DNA of 41,354 bases. Source: an uncultured Thermomicrobiales bacterium (GTDB taxonomy: Bacteria > Chloroflexota > Chloroflexia > Thermomicrobiales > UBA6265). The first letter of the stretch is position 1. The number at the start of each line of letters is the position of its first letter. A program made the position numbers and the translations under genes. Location of the stretch: contig CADCWE010000019.1 of the NCBI GenBank assembly GCA_902806325.1, positions 1 to 41,354 on the forward strand. The letters run 5' to 3'. Positions 34,937 through 41,354 of this stretch are shown one piece after another. Under the pieces are notes generated by a model. That model saw only the letters and a program-made list of their open reading frames with translations, searched no databases and had not been told where the DNA came from.

Positions 34937-35692
34937 ATGGCGCGCGAGTATCGTGTCGGCGAGTTGGCGGGGCAGACCGGGGTCACGGTCCGGACGCTCC
35001 ACCACTACGACCAAATCGGCCTGCTGCGACCGACGGGGCGGACCGAGGGCGGGCACCGATCCTACGCCGAGGGCGATCTGCTGCGGTTGCAGCAGATCCT
35101 GACCCTGCGCGCGCTCGGGTTCCCGCTGCGCCGGATCGGCGAGATCCTGGACCGGCCGGACTTCGACCTCGTCGCGTCGCTGCGGATCCAGCGCGGCGTC
35201 GTGCGCGACCGGATCGCCCACCTCCAAACCGTCGAGGCCGCCCTGGCGGCGTTGGTCGAGGCTCACCTGGCGACCGGCCGCTGGGACTGGGACCTCGTGT
35301 TCGCGGCTTCGGTGGCCGTTGCCGCCGGCACGAACCAGCAAGGAGCAGTCATGGACGCCCACTACACGCCGGAGCAGATGGACAGGTTCGCGGCGGTCGC
35401 CGAACGGGTCGGCTCGGAGGAGATCGCCGCCGTCGAAGCGGCCTGGCCGCCGATGCTCGCCGAGGTCCATGCCGCCCGCGCCGCCGGGCTAGACCCGGCC
35501 GACCCCGCTGCGCTCGACCTCGCCGACCGCTGGGCCGCGGTGCTCGAACGCACGCTGGCCGGGTTCCGCGCGGAGCCGGGCTTGGTCGAGGCGATCGGAG
35601 AGAACTACCGCCGAGACGCCTTTGCCGGAGGTGACGGTGCGCCCTCCAGCGACGACCTGGCCTTCATCGAAGCGGTGAACGCCGCCCGCTAG
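34937..35692 (+). CDS. tipA: MerR family regulator, TipAL-like, with TipAS drug-binding domain
   Basis: The 251-residue protein has an N-terminal MerR helix-turn-helix: YRVGELAGQTGVTVRTLHHYDQIGLLRPTGRTEGGHRSYAEGDLLRLQQI. A long dimer helix follows (about 75-125), then a C-terminal TipAS-type domain from about 139: MDAHYTPEQMDRFAAVAERVG onward. TipAS domains bind thiopeptide and other antibiotics. Start ATG 34937 has a G-rich site upstream. A second, better start signal lies inside the gene before MDAHY (35351), as in the Streptomyces tipA gene, which makes both long and short forms. No adjacent resistance gene is obvious. Confidence 0.9.
   Translation: MAREYRVGELAGQTGVTVRTLHHYDQIGLLRPTGRTEGGHRSYAEGDLLRLQQILTLRALGFPLRRIGEILDRPDFDLVASLRIQRGVVRDRIAHLQTVEAALAALVEAHLATGRWDWDLVFAASVAVAAGTNQQGAVMDAHYTPEQMDRFAAVAERVGSEEIAAVEAAWPPMLAEVHAARAAGLDPADPAALDLADRWAAVLERTLAGFRAEPGLVEAIGENYRRDAFAGGDGAPSSDDLAFIEAVNAAR
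35340..35353 (+). promoter_or_regulatory. internal ribosome binding site and ATG for a TipAS-like short form
   Basis: AAGGAG at 35340-35345 lies 5 nt before an in-frame ATG (35351-35353). Translation from here gives 113 residues comprising only the TipAS drug-binding domain. Confidence 0.65.
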
Positions 35693-35767
35693 CATGCCGT
35701 CCACGGTGCATTGGGGCGCGGGCGACGGGAAACCCGGTCGCCGCCGCCCATCCCGGTGATGCCGACC

Positions 35768-35826
35768 GGGCAGCGCGAATACGCGAGGATCGGCGTTCCC
35801 GAGTACTGGATCCTGGGTGTCGGCAC
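35768..35826 (+). pseudogene. short Uma2 remnant
   Basis: About 18 codons read QREYARIGVPEYWILGVG, almost the same as the core EYAAIGVPEYWLVD of the Uma2 gene at 37282. Sequence on both sides no longer resembles the family. It is a decayed fragment lying between the TipA-like gene and the GNAT gene. Confidence 0.7.
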
Positions 35827-35974
35827 CGGGCAGCGGACGTTGTCGCCCACCGCCTTGGGCCAACCATCCGCCACGCCCCGATCCCGTGCGACCCCGACGG
35901 TGCCCATCGCTCCCGCCGTGCCGGCCGGGGATCGCCCGCCCACGCTTACCAAGGTCTTGGCTGGGACGGTCGGT

Positions 35975-36535
35975 CTAGCGCCGTACGACCGACGGCCGAT
36001 GCCACGTCATCCAATCCGGCTCCCATGCGATCGGCAACACGTCCAGCAGCCGCCACGGGATCGCGTTCGCCTCGTCCACCTCGATCCGAAGCGGCCATGC
36101 GCGCCGTCGGGCGGCGTCGAGGCATCGGCCGAGCAGCGCGGCGCAGAGGTCCTCCGTGGGGTTGGCGTGAGCAGGCTCCGCCCCGATCCAGCCAAGGTCG
36201 AATGTGCCAGCCGCTTTGCCGTGGCGCAGGCTGGCTGCCGCCACCGGAGTGTCCTCCGCAAGCGCCACAAACAGCGCGTCCGGGAGCACGTCGTCGCCCA
36301 GGAACAAGGTCCGCGCCAGCTCGTCGGCGATCGGGACCGGCCGGTTCCACCCGTGTCCGGCCCGGTAGATTCCGGCGTGCAGCGCGGCCACCATGGCCTC
36401 CATCCCGGCGCCGAGGTCCGACATCGCCGCCACCCGGTACCCGGCCGCCGCGGTCCGATCCTCCGCCGCCCGCCACGCCGCCCGGTTGGCCGCGACAAGG
36501 TGGTTCGGATCGAGGGTGCCCAACCGCGTCCCCAT
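35975..36535 (-). CDS. GNAT-like acetyltransferase, possibly N-terminally truncated
   Basis: The 186-residue frame has GNAT character in its second half: ALFVALAEDTPVAAASLRHGK (strands 2-3), TFDLGWIGAEPAH (strand 4), then NPTEDLCAALLGRCLDAARRRAWPLRIEVDEANAIPW. The acetyl-CoA loop (R/Q-x-x-G-x-G/A) is not canonical; PTEDLCAAL stands in its place. ATG 36535 has only a weak, distant G-rich site. The gene begins within 15 bp of the point where the opposite-strand Uma2 gene also loses its N-terminus, so it may be truncated by a rearrangement. Acceptor unknown. Confidence 0.6.
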   Translation of the reverse strand: MGTRLGTLDPNHLVAANRAAWRAAEDRTAAAGYRVAAMSDLGAGMEAMVAALHAGIYRAGHGWNRPVPIADELARTLFLGDDVLPDALFVALAEDTPVAAASLRHGKAAGTFDLGWIGAEPAHANPTEDLCAALLGRCLDAARRRAWPLRIEVDEANAIPWRLLDVLPIAWEPDWMTWHRPSVVRR

Positions 36536-36547
36536 CAGCGGCCGAAA

Positions 36548-37081
36548 CCCCCGCACCAGATGATTGCGGTCCTGGTGGCCCAGGCGATTGGCTTGTACGC
36601 CGATCTGCACGATCTTGGCACGGTCATGGTCGCCCCGGTCGAGATGCGCCTGCGTGGGGGGCGCTCGGCACGCGAGCCGGTTGTCGTCTTCGTCGCCACC
36701 CGGCACCGGGACCGGATCACCGAGGATCGGCTCGACGGCCCGGCGGATCTGGTCGTCGAGGTGATTTCCCGGGACAGCGTCCACCGCGATCGGAGCGAAA
36801 AGGACGCCGAGTACGAGCAAGCGGGCATCCCCGAATACTGGCTGATGGACTCCCGAAAGGGACGCCGCGCGGTCACCGCGTTCTCCCTCACGTCCGAGGG
36901 CCGCTACGCCCCGCTGCCGCCAGACGCCGACGGACGCATCCACTCGCTCGTGCTGCCCGGCTTTTGGTGGAACCCCGCCTGGATCGAAGACCCGCTGCCC
37001 CGCCCTCTCGCCATCCTCGATCGGATCGCGGGCGATGCGCTCCAACGGGCCGCAACCGGCCGGTCAACCGGCGAGCCGTAG
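36548..37081 (+). pseudogene. Uma2 family gene, 5'-truncated, copy A
   Basis: The frame matches Uma2 from PPHQMIAVLVAQAIGLYADL onward: PVEMRLRGGRSAREPVVVFV, GPADLVVEVISRDSVHRDRSEKDAEYEQAGIPEYWLMDS, LPGFWWNPAWIEDPLPRPLA. The first roughly 50 residues, including the YEEYLxW-type opening and the EWVDGE strand, are absent. The D of the usual Q/EPDV motif reads EPVVVFV here, losing a predicted catalytic aspartate. No good start site exists. The stop TAG (37079-37081) is the first codon of the 120-bp mutS-tail repeat. Translation from ATG 36560 is possible but probably inactive. Confidence 0.75.
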
Positions 37082-37198
37082 GCGGCTCGCTCAGCCGCCC
37101 AGCTCCTCCTGCCGCGCGAACAGCCAGTCCATCGCCTCGCGCGGCGTCAGCCCGGCCAGGTCGAGGTCGCGCAGGTCGCGGGCCGGGCGGGCGGCGGC
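37079..37198. repeat. direct repeat copy 1: duplicated mutS 3' end
   Basis: These 120 bp match 37960-38079 at 118 positions (differences at 37160 and 37185, G here and A in the other copy). Read on the minus strand it encodes the last residues of MutS, ending LTPREAMDWLFARQEELGG and stop, without any upstream mutS sequence. It begins with the TAG of Uma2 copy A and contains a GGCGGCT/AGCCGCC hairpin. Confidence 0.95.
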
Positions 37199-37281
37199 AG
37201 ACGACGATGCTCGCGCATCCGACTGCCGTCCGTGCGGTATCATCGCGGGCAAACCCGTACCCTATGCCGAAGGGGGAAGCG

Positions 37282-37962
37282 ATGGCGCGCAACGCGATCG
37301 GGACCGTGGCCGCCGAACGCCGCCTCCGGATGACCTACCAGGAGTATCTGGATTGGGCAACGGCGGACGCGGCCAGCGAATGGGTCGACGGCGAGGTGAC
37401 CATCTTCATGCCGCCACGGACGATCCACCAGGATCTCGTGCTCCTAATCGCCCAACTCCTCTCCGATTTTCTGTACCTGGTTCGCGGTGGGACCGGAAAG
37501 GTGATGATCGCACCGTACGAGATGCTGGCCTGGGATGTCCGGTCGGCGCGTCAGCCCGACGTACTCTACGTCGCCCCCGACCACGTCGACCGCGTTTCCA
37601 AGGACCGGCTCGAAGGTCCGGCCGACCTCGTGGTCGAGGTCGTCTCCGACGACAGCGTGGTCCGCGACAGGCAAACCAAGTTTGCGGAGTACGCCGCAAT
37701 CGGCGTCCCCGAGTACTGGCTGGTCGATTCCCGCGACGGTCATCGCGCGGTCGCGGCGTACCGGCTGGCGCCCGAAGCGGCCTACGAACGCCTGCCGCTC
37801 GACGCCGCCGGGCGTCTCCATTCCCGAGTCCTCCCCGGCTTTTGGCTCGACCCGACCTGGCTCACCCAAGACCCGTTGCCGCACCCCCTGGCGCTGATGG
37901 CGACGATCGCCCCCGACGCGCTCCACCAAGCCGCGCGGCGCGGGCTTGGGCCTCCCGAGTAG
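37282..37962 (+). CDS. Uma2 family (DUF820) endonuclease-like protein, copy B
   Basis: The 226-residue protein is a complete Uma2: LRMTYQEYLDWATADAASEWVDGEVTIFMPP, HQDLVLLIAQLLSDFL, SARQPDVLYVAPDHVDRV, GPADLVVEVVSDDSVVRDRQTKFAEYAAIGVPEYWLVDS, LPGFWLDPTWLTQDPLPHP. The predicted PD-(D/E)XK residues are D in QPDV, E in VVEVVS and K in QTKFAEY. ATG 37282 with AGGGGG 5 nt upstream is preferred over ATG 37264. It is bracketed by two near-identical 120-bp copies of the mutS 3' end, and its TAG stop begins the second copy. It shares roughly half its residues with copy A. Confidence 0.9.
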   Translation: MARNAIGTVAAERRLRMTYQEYLDWATADAASEWVDGEVTIFMPPRTIHQDLVLLIAQLLSDFLYLVRGGTGKVMIAPYEMLAWDVRSARQPDVLYVAPDHVDRVSKDRLEGPADLVVEVVSDDSVVRDRQTKFAEYAAIGVPEYWLVDSRDGHRAVAAYRLAPEAAYERLPLDAAGRLHSRVLPGFWLDPTWLTQDPLPHPLALMATIAPDALHQAARRGLGPPE

Positions 37963-38079
37963 GCGGCTCGCTCAGCCGCCCAGCTCCTCCTGCCGCGCGA
38001 ACAGCCAGTCCATCGCCTCGCGCGGCGTCAGCCCGGCCAGATCGAGGTCGCGCAGGTCGCGGGCCAGGCGGGCGGCGGC
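37960..38079. repeat. direct repeat copy 2: native mutS 3' end
   Basis: This is the copy that belongs to the intact mutS gene (stop codon at 37972-37974, minus strand). It starts at the TAG of Uma2 copy B and matches 37079-37198 at 118 of 120 positions. Confidence 0.95.
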
Positions 38080-40659
38080 GGCGGGTCCCGGGAAGAAGCC
38101 GTCCAGGGGCAACTGGTACGGCGCGCCGTTGCCGTCGGCGATGCGCCGGACGGTGCCGTTGGGGGGCGACGAAGAAGGCGCCCGCGCTTCGCGGTGGCGC
38201 GTCTCGGCCAGGTCCGCCAGCACCGCCGCCGCCCGGTCGGCGACCCCCGGCGGCAGCCCGGCCAGGCGGGCGACCTGGATCCCGTAGGCCCGGTCGGCGG
38301 GTCCCGGGCGGACCGCGTAGAGAAAGATCACCCGCCCCCCGGTGTCGAGGGCCGCGACGTGGGCGTTGGCCACCCCCGTCAGCGTGTCGGCCAGCGCCGT
38401 CAACTCCAGGTAATGGGTGGCGAACAGGGTCCGCGCCCCGATCCGACCGTGCAGGTCTTCCAGCACCGCGCGGGCGATCGCCAACCCGTCCTCGGTGCTG
38501 GTGCCGCGTCCGACCTCGTCCAGGATCACCAGGGAACGCCGCGTCGCCTGGTGGAGGATCGCCGCCGTCTCGACCATCTCGACCATGAAGGTGGAGTGCC
38601 CCGCCGCCAGGTCGTCGTGCGCCCCGACGCGGGTGAAGATGCGATCCACCAGCCCGATCCGCGCCGCCGCCGCCGGGACGTAGGACCCGACCTGGGCCAG
38701 CAGCACGATCGTCGCCACCTGGCGCAAAAACGTGCTCTTGCCGCCCATGTTCGGCCCGGTCAGGACGATCGCCCGCGCGGCCCCGATACCTCCCAACCGG
38801 CAGTCGTTGGCGATGAACGAGTCGCCGCGCAAGCTGGCCTCGACCACCGGGTGGCGACCGCCGGTGATCTCGAGCGCGTCCCCCTCCTCCAAGATCGGCG
38901 CCACCCACCCGTGCCGCGCCGCAACCTCGGCCAGCGACGCCAGCGCGTCGAGCAGCGCCAACTTGTTGGCGGTCGCCAGCAGCCGCCCGGCGCAGGCGGC
39001 GACCCGCTCCCCCAGCCGGGCCAGCGCCGCCCGTTCGAGGAGCGCGATCTGCTCGTCGGCCGCCAGCACCCGCGCCTCGGCGTCCTTCAGCCCGGCGGTG
39101 ACGAAGCGCTCGCCGGTGGCGACGGTTTGCTTGCGGACGTACTCCGGCGGCACCGCGCCCAGGTTCGACCGCGTCACCTCCACGTAGTAGCCGAAGACCT
39201 TGTTGAAGCCGACCTTGAGGCTCTTGATTCCGGTCCGCTCGCGCTCCGCCCGCTCCAGACCCGCCAGCCAGCGCCGCGTCTCGTCGACCCCGGCCAGCGC
39301 CGCGTCCAGCGCCGGGCAGAACCCGGGGCGAACGCCGACGCCGTCGTCGGGGTCCTCGACCACCCCGGCCGCGATCGCCGCCAGGGCGTCGGCGCACGGA
39401 TCCAGCACCCCGGCGAAGCCGTCCAGCGCCGCGGCCCCGGCGCCGCGCAGGGTTTCCACCAGGCCGGGCAGCGCGCGCAGCGCCGCCCCCAGGGCGACGA
39501 ACTCGCGCGCCCCGGCCTGTCCTTGGCCGATCCGCGCCGTCAACCGCTCCAGGTCCCCGACGCCGGCCAACCCGGCCGCCACCGCGCCGCGCACCACCGG
39601 CCGCGCCACCAGCGCACCGACCACCTCCTGCCGCCAGCGCAGCTCGGTCGGGTCGCGCAGCGGCTGGCCGACGAGGCGGCGCAGGGCGCGGGCGCCCATC
39701 GCGGTCTTGGTCGCGTCCAGCACACCCAGCAGGCTGCCGCGGGTGCCGCCGGTGCCCTGGCTGCGGGTCAGCTCCAGATTGCGCCGGGTCGCGGCGTCCA
39801 TCCCGACCCAGCGGTCGGTGCCCTCCGTCCGCAGGCCGGTCAACATGGGAAGCAGCGCCGGGGTCGTCCGCCCGAGGTAGGCTAAAATTGCCCCGGCGGC
39901 GCCGGTGGCGGCCGGTAGGTCCGCGCACCCGTACGGCACGAGCGACCGGGCCCCGAACCGCTCTTGGAGCGCGGTCGCCGCCCGTCCCGGCTCGAAGTGC
40001 CAGCGTTCGAGCCGGGTCCGGTGCCCCGGCAACGGCGGTCCGTCCTCCTGCCCGGCGTCGCCGTCTGGGGTCAAGCATTCGGCCGGGTTCAGACGCGCCA
40101 ACTCCTCGACGAGCCGAACAGCCGCGTCGACCCCGGAAAACTCGGCGACCGCGAATTCTCCGGTGCTGACGTCCACCCAGGCCAGGCCGAACGCGCCGCC
40201 GCGCGGCAGCACCGCCGCCAGGTACCGGTTCTCCCCGGCAGGCAGCAGGGCCGGCTCGGCCACCGTCCCCGGCGACAGCACCCGGGTCACGGCGCGCTCG
40301 ACCAGCCCCTTGCCGGCCGGGCCGATCTGCTCCGCGATCGCGACCGTGTGCCCCGCCGCCAGCAGCCGCCCGAGGTAGTGGTTCAGCGCGTGGTGCGGGA
40401 TCCCGGCCATTGGGATCCGCCCCATCCGGCCCAGCGCGCGCGAGGTCAGCGTGATCCGGGCGTCCCGCGCCACGGTTCGCGCGTCGTCGTCGAAACACTC
40501 GTAGAAATCCCCCATCCGGTAGAGCAGGATCGCCCCCGGGTGCTGGGCCTTGAGGTCCAGGTACTGCCGCCGGGACGGCACGATCGCCGGCACTTCGGCC
40601 GCGCCAGCGGCCCCCGGCATCGAGAGCGGATCGGGCTGGGAAAGGTCTAAGTCGGTCAT
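37972..40659 (-). CDS. mutS: DNA mismatch repair protein MutS
   Basis: MutS recognises mismatches and recruits MutL. The 895-residue protein has the mismatch-reading YRMGDFYECFDDDA (Phe-x-Glu motif), Walker A LTGPNMGGKSTFLRQVA, Walker B LVILDEVGRGTSTEDG, and the ATPase histidine region LFATHYLELTAL, so it is a MutS1-type repair protein. The C-terminal helix-turn-helix LAGLTPREAMDWLFARQEEL ends the protein. ATG 40659 has no ribosome binding site; a perfect TATAAT ends 6 nt upstream, so the mRNA is probably leaderless. The last 108 bp of coding sequence are duplicated at 37091-37198. Confidence 0.96.
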   Translation of the reverse strand: MTDLDLSQPDPLSMPGAAGAAEVPAIVPSRRQYLDLKAQHPGAILLYRMGDFYECFDDDARTVARDARITLTSRALGRMGRIPMAGIPHHALNHYLGRLLAAGHTVAIAEQIGPAGKGLVERAVTRVLSPGTVAEPALLPAGENRYLAAVLPRGGAFGLAWVDVSTGEFAVAEFSGVDAAVRLVEELARLNPAECLTPDGDAGQEDGPPLPGHRTRLERWHFEPGRAATALQERFGARSLVPYGCADLPAATGAAGAILAYLGRTTPALLPMLTGLRTEGTDRWVGMDAATRRNLELTRSQGTGGTRGSLLGVLDATKTAMGARALRRLVGQPLRDPTELRWRQEVVGALVARPVVRGAVAAGLAGVGDLERLTARIGQGQAGAREFVALGAALRALPGLVETLRGAGAAALDGFAGVLDPCADALAAIAAGVVEDPDDGVGVRPGFCPALDAALAGVDETRRWLAGLERAERERTGIKSLKVGFNKVFGYYVEVTRSNLGAVPPEYVRKQTVATGERFVTAGLKDAEARVLAADEQIALLERAALARLGERVAACAGRLLATANKLALLDALASLAEVAARHGWVAPILEEGDALEITGGRHPVVEASLRGDSFIANDCRLGGIGAARAIVLTGPNMGGKSTFLRQVATIVLLAQVGSYVPAAAARIGLVDRIFTRVGAHDDLAAGHSTFMVEMVETAAILHQATRRSLVILDEVGRGTSTEDGLAIARAVLEDLHGRIGARTLFATHYLELTALADTLTGVANAHVAALDTGGRVIFLYAVRPGPADRAYGIQVARLAGLPPGVADRAAAVLADLAETRHREARAPSSSPPNGTVRRIADGNGAPYQLPLDGFFPGPAAAARLARDLRDLDLAGLTPREAMDWLFARQEELGG

Positions 40660-40665
40660 GGGGCG

Positions 40666-40671
40666 ATTATA
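40666..40671 (-). promoter_or_regulatory. -10 box for a leaderless mutS transcript
   Basis: A perfect TATAAT on the minus strand is separated from ATG 40659 by only CGCCCC. TTGACC lies 14 bp further upstream (40686-40691), a short spacer. Confidence 0.6.
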
Positions 40672-40794
40672 CGAAGTGTTCTCCCGGTCAACGGATCGGT
40701 CGGCCGCGCAGCAGCGTGGTGGCGGTCGCCCCAATCGCGCCTTGATCATCGACCTAATGCCGATGCTATGCGCTCGTGGCGGGTCGCGCCTCTA

Positions 40795-40812
40795 TGTATA
40801 CTGCATTACACA
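40795..40812 (+). promoter_or_regulatory. promoter and dyad upstream of vapBC
   Basis: TGTATACTGCATTACACA contains a TATACT -10 (40797-40802) and an imperfect TGT-A...T-ACA dyad. Antitoxins of this type usually repress their own promoter, so this is a likely binding site. Confidence 0.45.
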
Positions 40813-40845
40813 GGCGGGGTTTCATTACTATCCAGGAGTTCTGGG

Positions 40846-41118
40846 ATGCGCGAGATCGTTTCCAGCGTCACGAGCAAGGGCCAAGTCACGATTCCGAGTC
40901 TCGTCCGGCGGCACCTCGGGGTCGGCACCCCGGACAAGATCGCGTTTGTGATCGATGACGATGGGGTCCACCTGATGCCGGTGCCGCTCACCCTCGACGA
41001 CTTCTACGGATCCGTCCCGGCGCTACCAGGGCGCGAAACCGTCGACTTCGAGGACCAGATCACCGAGGCGATGGATGCCGAAGCCGACCGGATCGTGCGC
41101 GAGATGGGTAGCCGGTGA
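40846..41118 (+). CDS. vapB: AbrB/MazE-type antitoxin (VapB-like)
   Basis: The 90-residue protein has the swapped-hairpin DNA-binding domain REIVSSVTSKGQVTIPSLVR followed by RHLGVGTPDKIAFVIDDDGVHLMPV (residues 2-46), and an acidic C-terminus (TVDFEDQITEAMDAEADRIV) that would wrap the toxin. AGGAG lies 7 nt before ATG 40846. The stop overlaps the toxin start (GTGA), which is typical of toxin-antitoxin pairs. Confidence 0.9.
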   Translation: MREIVSSVTSKGQVTIPSLVRRHLGVGTPDKIAFVIDDDGVHLMPVPLTLDDFYGSVPALPGRETVDFEDQITEAMDAEADRIVREMGSR

Positions 41119-41354
41119 TCTTGCTCGACGCCAGCATGATTCTCCGCTTTCTCGTCCAACCGACGACGCCAGAACTGCGAGCGATGGCCGAATCCGCCCG
41201 CGCCCTCTTTGCAGCCGTGCAGCGGCGTGAGGTGGAAATCACCATCACCGAGGTCGTCCTGCACGAGGTCGCCTACGTTCTCGGGTCCAAGCACCACTTT
41301 GGGATGGCCGCGGGCGACATCGCCGCGAGCTTGAAAGTCATCCTCCGGCTCCCG
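41115..41354 (+). CDS. vapC: PIN domain toxin (VapC-like), cut by the window end
   Basis: Eighty codons are visible from GTG 41115: VILLDASMILRFLVQPTTPE at the N-terminus, with the first catalytic aspartate, then EITITEVVLHEVAYVLGSKH, with the conserved glutamate. The C-terminal acidic residues lie beyond the window. PIN toxins are Mg-dependent RNases, usually cutting tRNA or rRNA. The start overlaps the antitoxin stop by 4 nt. Confidence 0.88.
   Translation, partial: MILLDASMILRFLVQPTTPELRAMAESARALFAAVQRREVEITITEVVLHEVAYVLGSKHHFGMAAGDIAASLKVILRLP

Noticed and set aside
37079-38079. Integron-like array with attC sites behind each Uma2 gene
   Set aside because: The repeated 120 bp are mutS coding sequence, not an imperfect palindrome with attC boxes, and no integron integrase is present.

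Overview
The window is a very GC-rich (about 70% by eye) bacterial chromosome segment, densely packed with genes on both strands. My best guess is a member of the Chloroflexota close to the Thermomicrobia. The reasons are the GC content, frequent GTG starts, Ala-Thr-Pro tails and linkers on secreted proteins, several Uma2 genes, a Tat-type sugar-binding protein and probable leaderless transcripts. No marker gene in the window proves this placement.

Layout. 1-6.9 kb: the end of a DUF2851 gene, a small disordered protein, an MFS exporter, an uncharacterised protein, an NAD-dependent epimerase, a DUF1385 membrane protein and a methyltransferase. 6.9-10.2 kb: a ribosome/fatty-acid block (DUF177, rpmF, fabH, fabG) behind a strong sigma-70-type promoter. 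10.2-15 kb: on the minus strand, an LLM oxidoreductase, a VOC protein with its own promoter, and a three-gene sugar-type ABC importer (ATPase, permease, binding protein). 15-19 kb: a membrane protein and a divergent TetR regulator around an AT-rich operator, then typA. 19-23.7 kb: a secreted protein, a small LuxR-type regulator, a serine hydrolase, a DUF2231-Rieske fusion, a 7Fe ferredoxin and tRNA-Asn(GTT). 24-31 kb: an aldehyde dehydrogenase, larE overlapping an Rrf2 regulator, a Uma2 gene, a tyrosine phosphatase and pgi. 31-35 kb: DUF2442, YigZ/IMPACT, and an APH-type kinase gene overlapping mutL. 35-38 kb: an accessory patch with a TipA-like regulator, a GNAT and three Uma2 copies or fragments. 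38-41.35 kb: mutS and a VapBC toxin-antitoxin pair cut by the window end.

The most unusual structure is at the 3' end of mutS. The last 120 bp of the mutS locus occur twice as a direct repeat (118/120 identical), bracketing a complete Uma2 gene. A second Uma2 gene ends on the same TAG at the outer copy. The Uma2 proteins are clearly diverged while the repeats are almost identical, which suggests recent insertion or recombination at the mutS terminus. This patch lies between mutS and the aph-mutL pair, all read in the same direction.

Other points of note are a TipAL/TipAS-like gene with a strong internal ribosome binding site, -10 boxes only 6-7 nt before the mutS and aph start codons, an Rrf2 regulator with no cysteine but a His-rich loop overlapping larE, and many intergenic hairpins. 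These hairpins include a 23-bp perfect stem, GTAGGGG elements, GAGCGAAGCGAGG elements and site-specific 7-8-nt tandem units that tend to abut stop codons.
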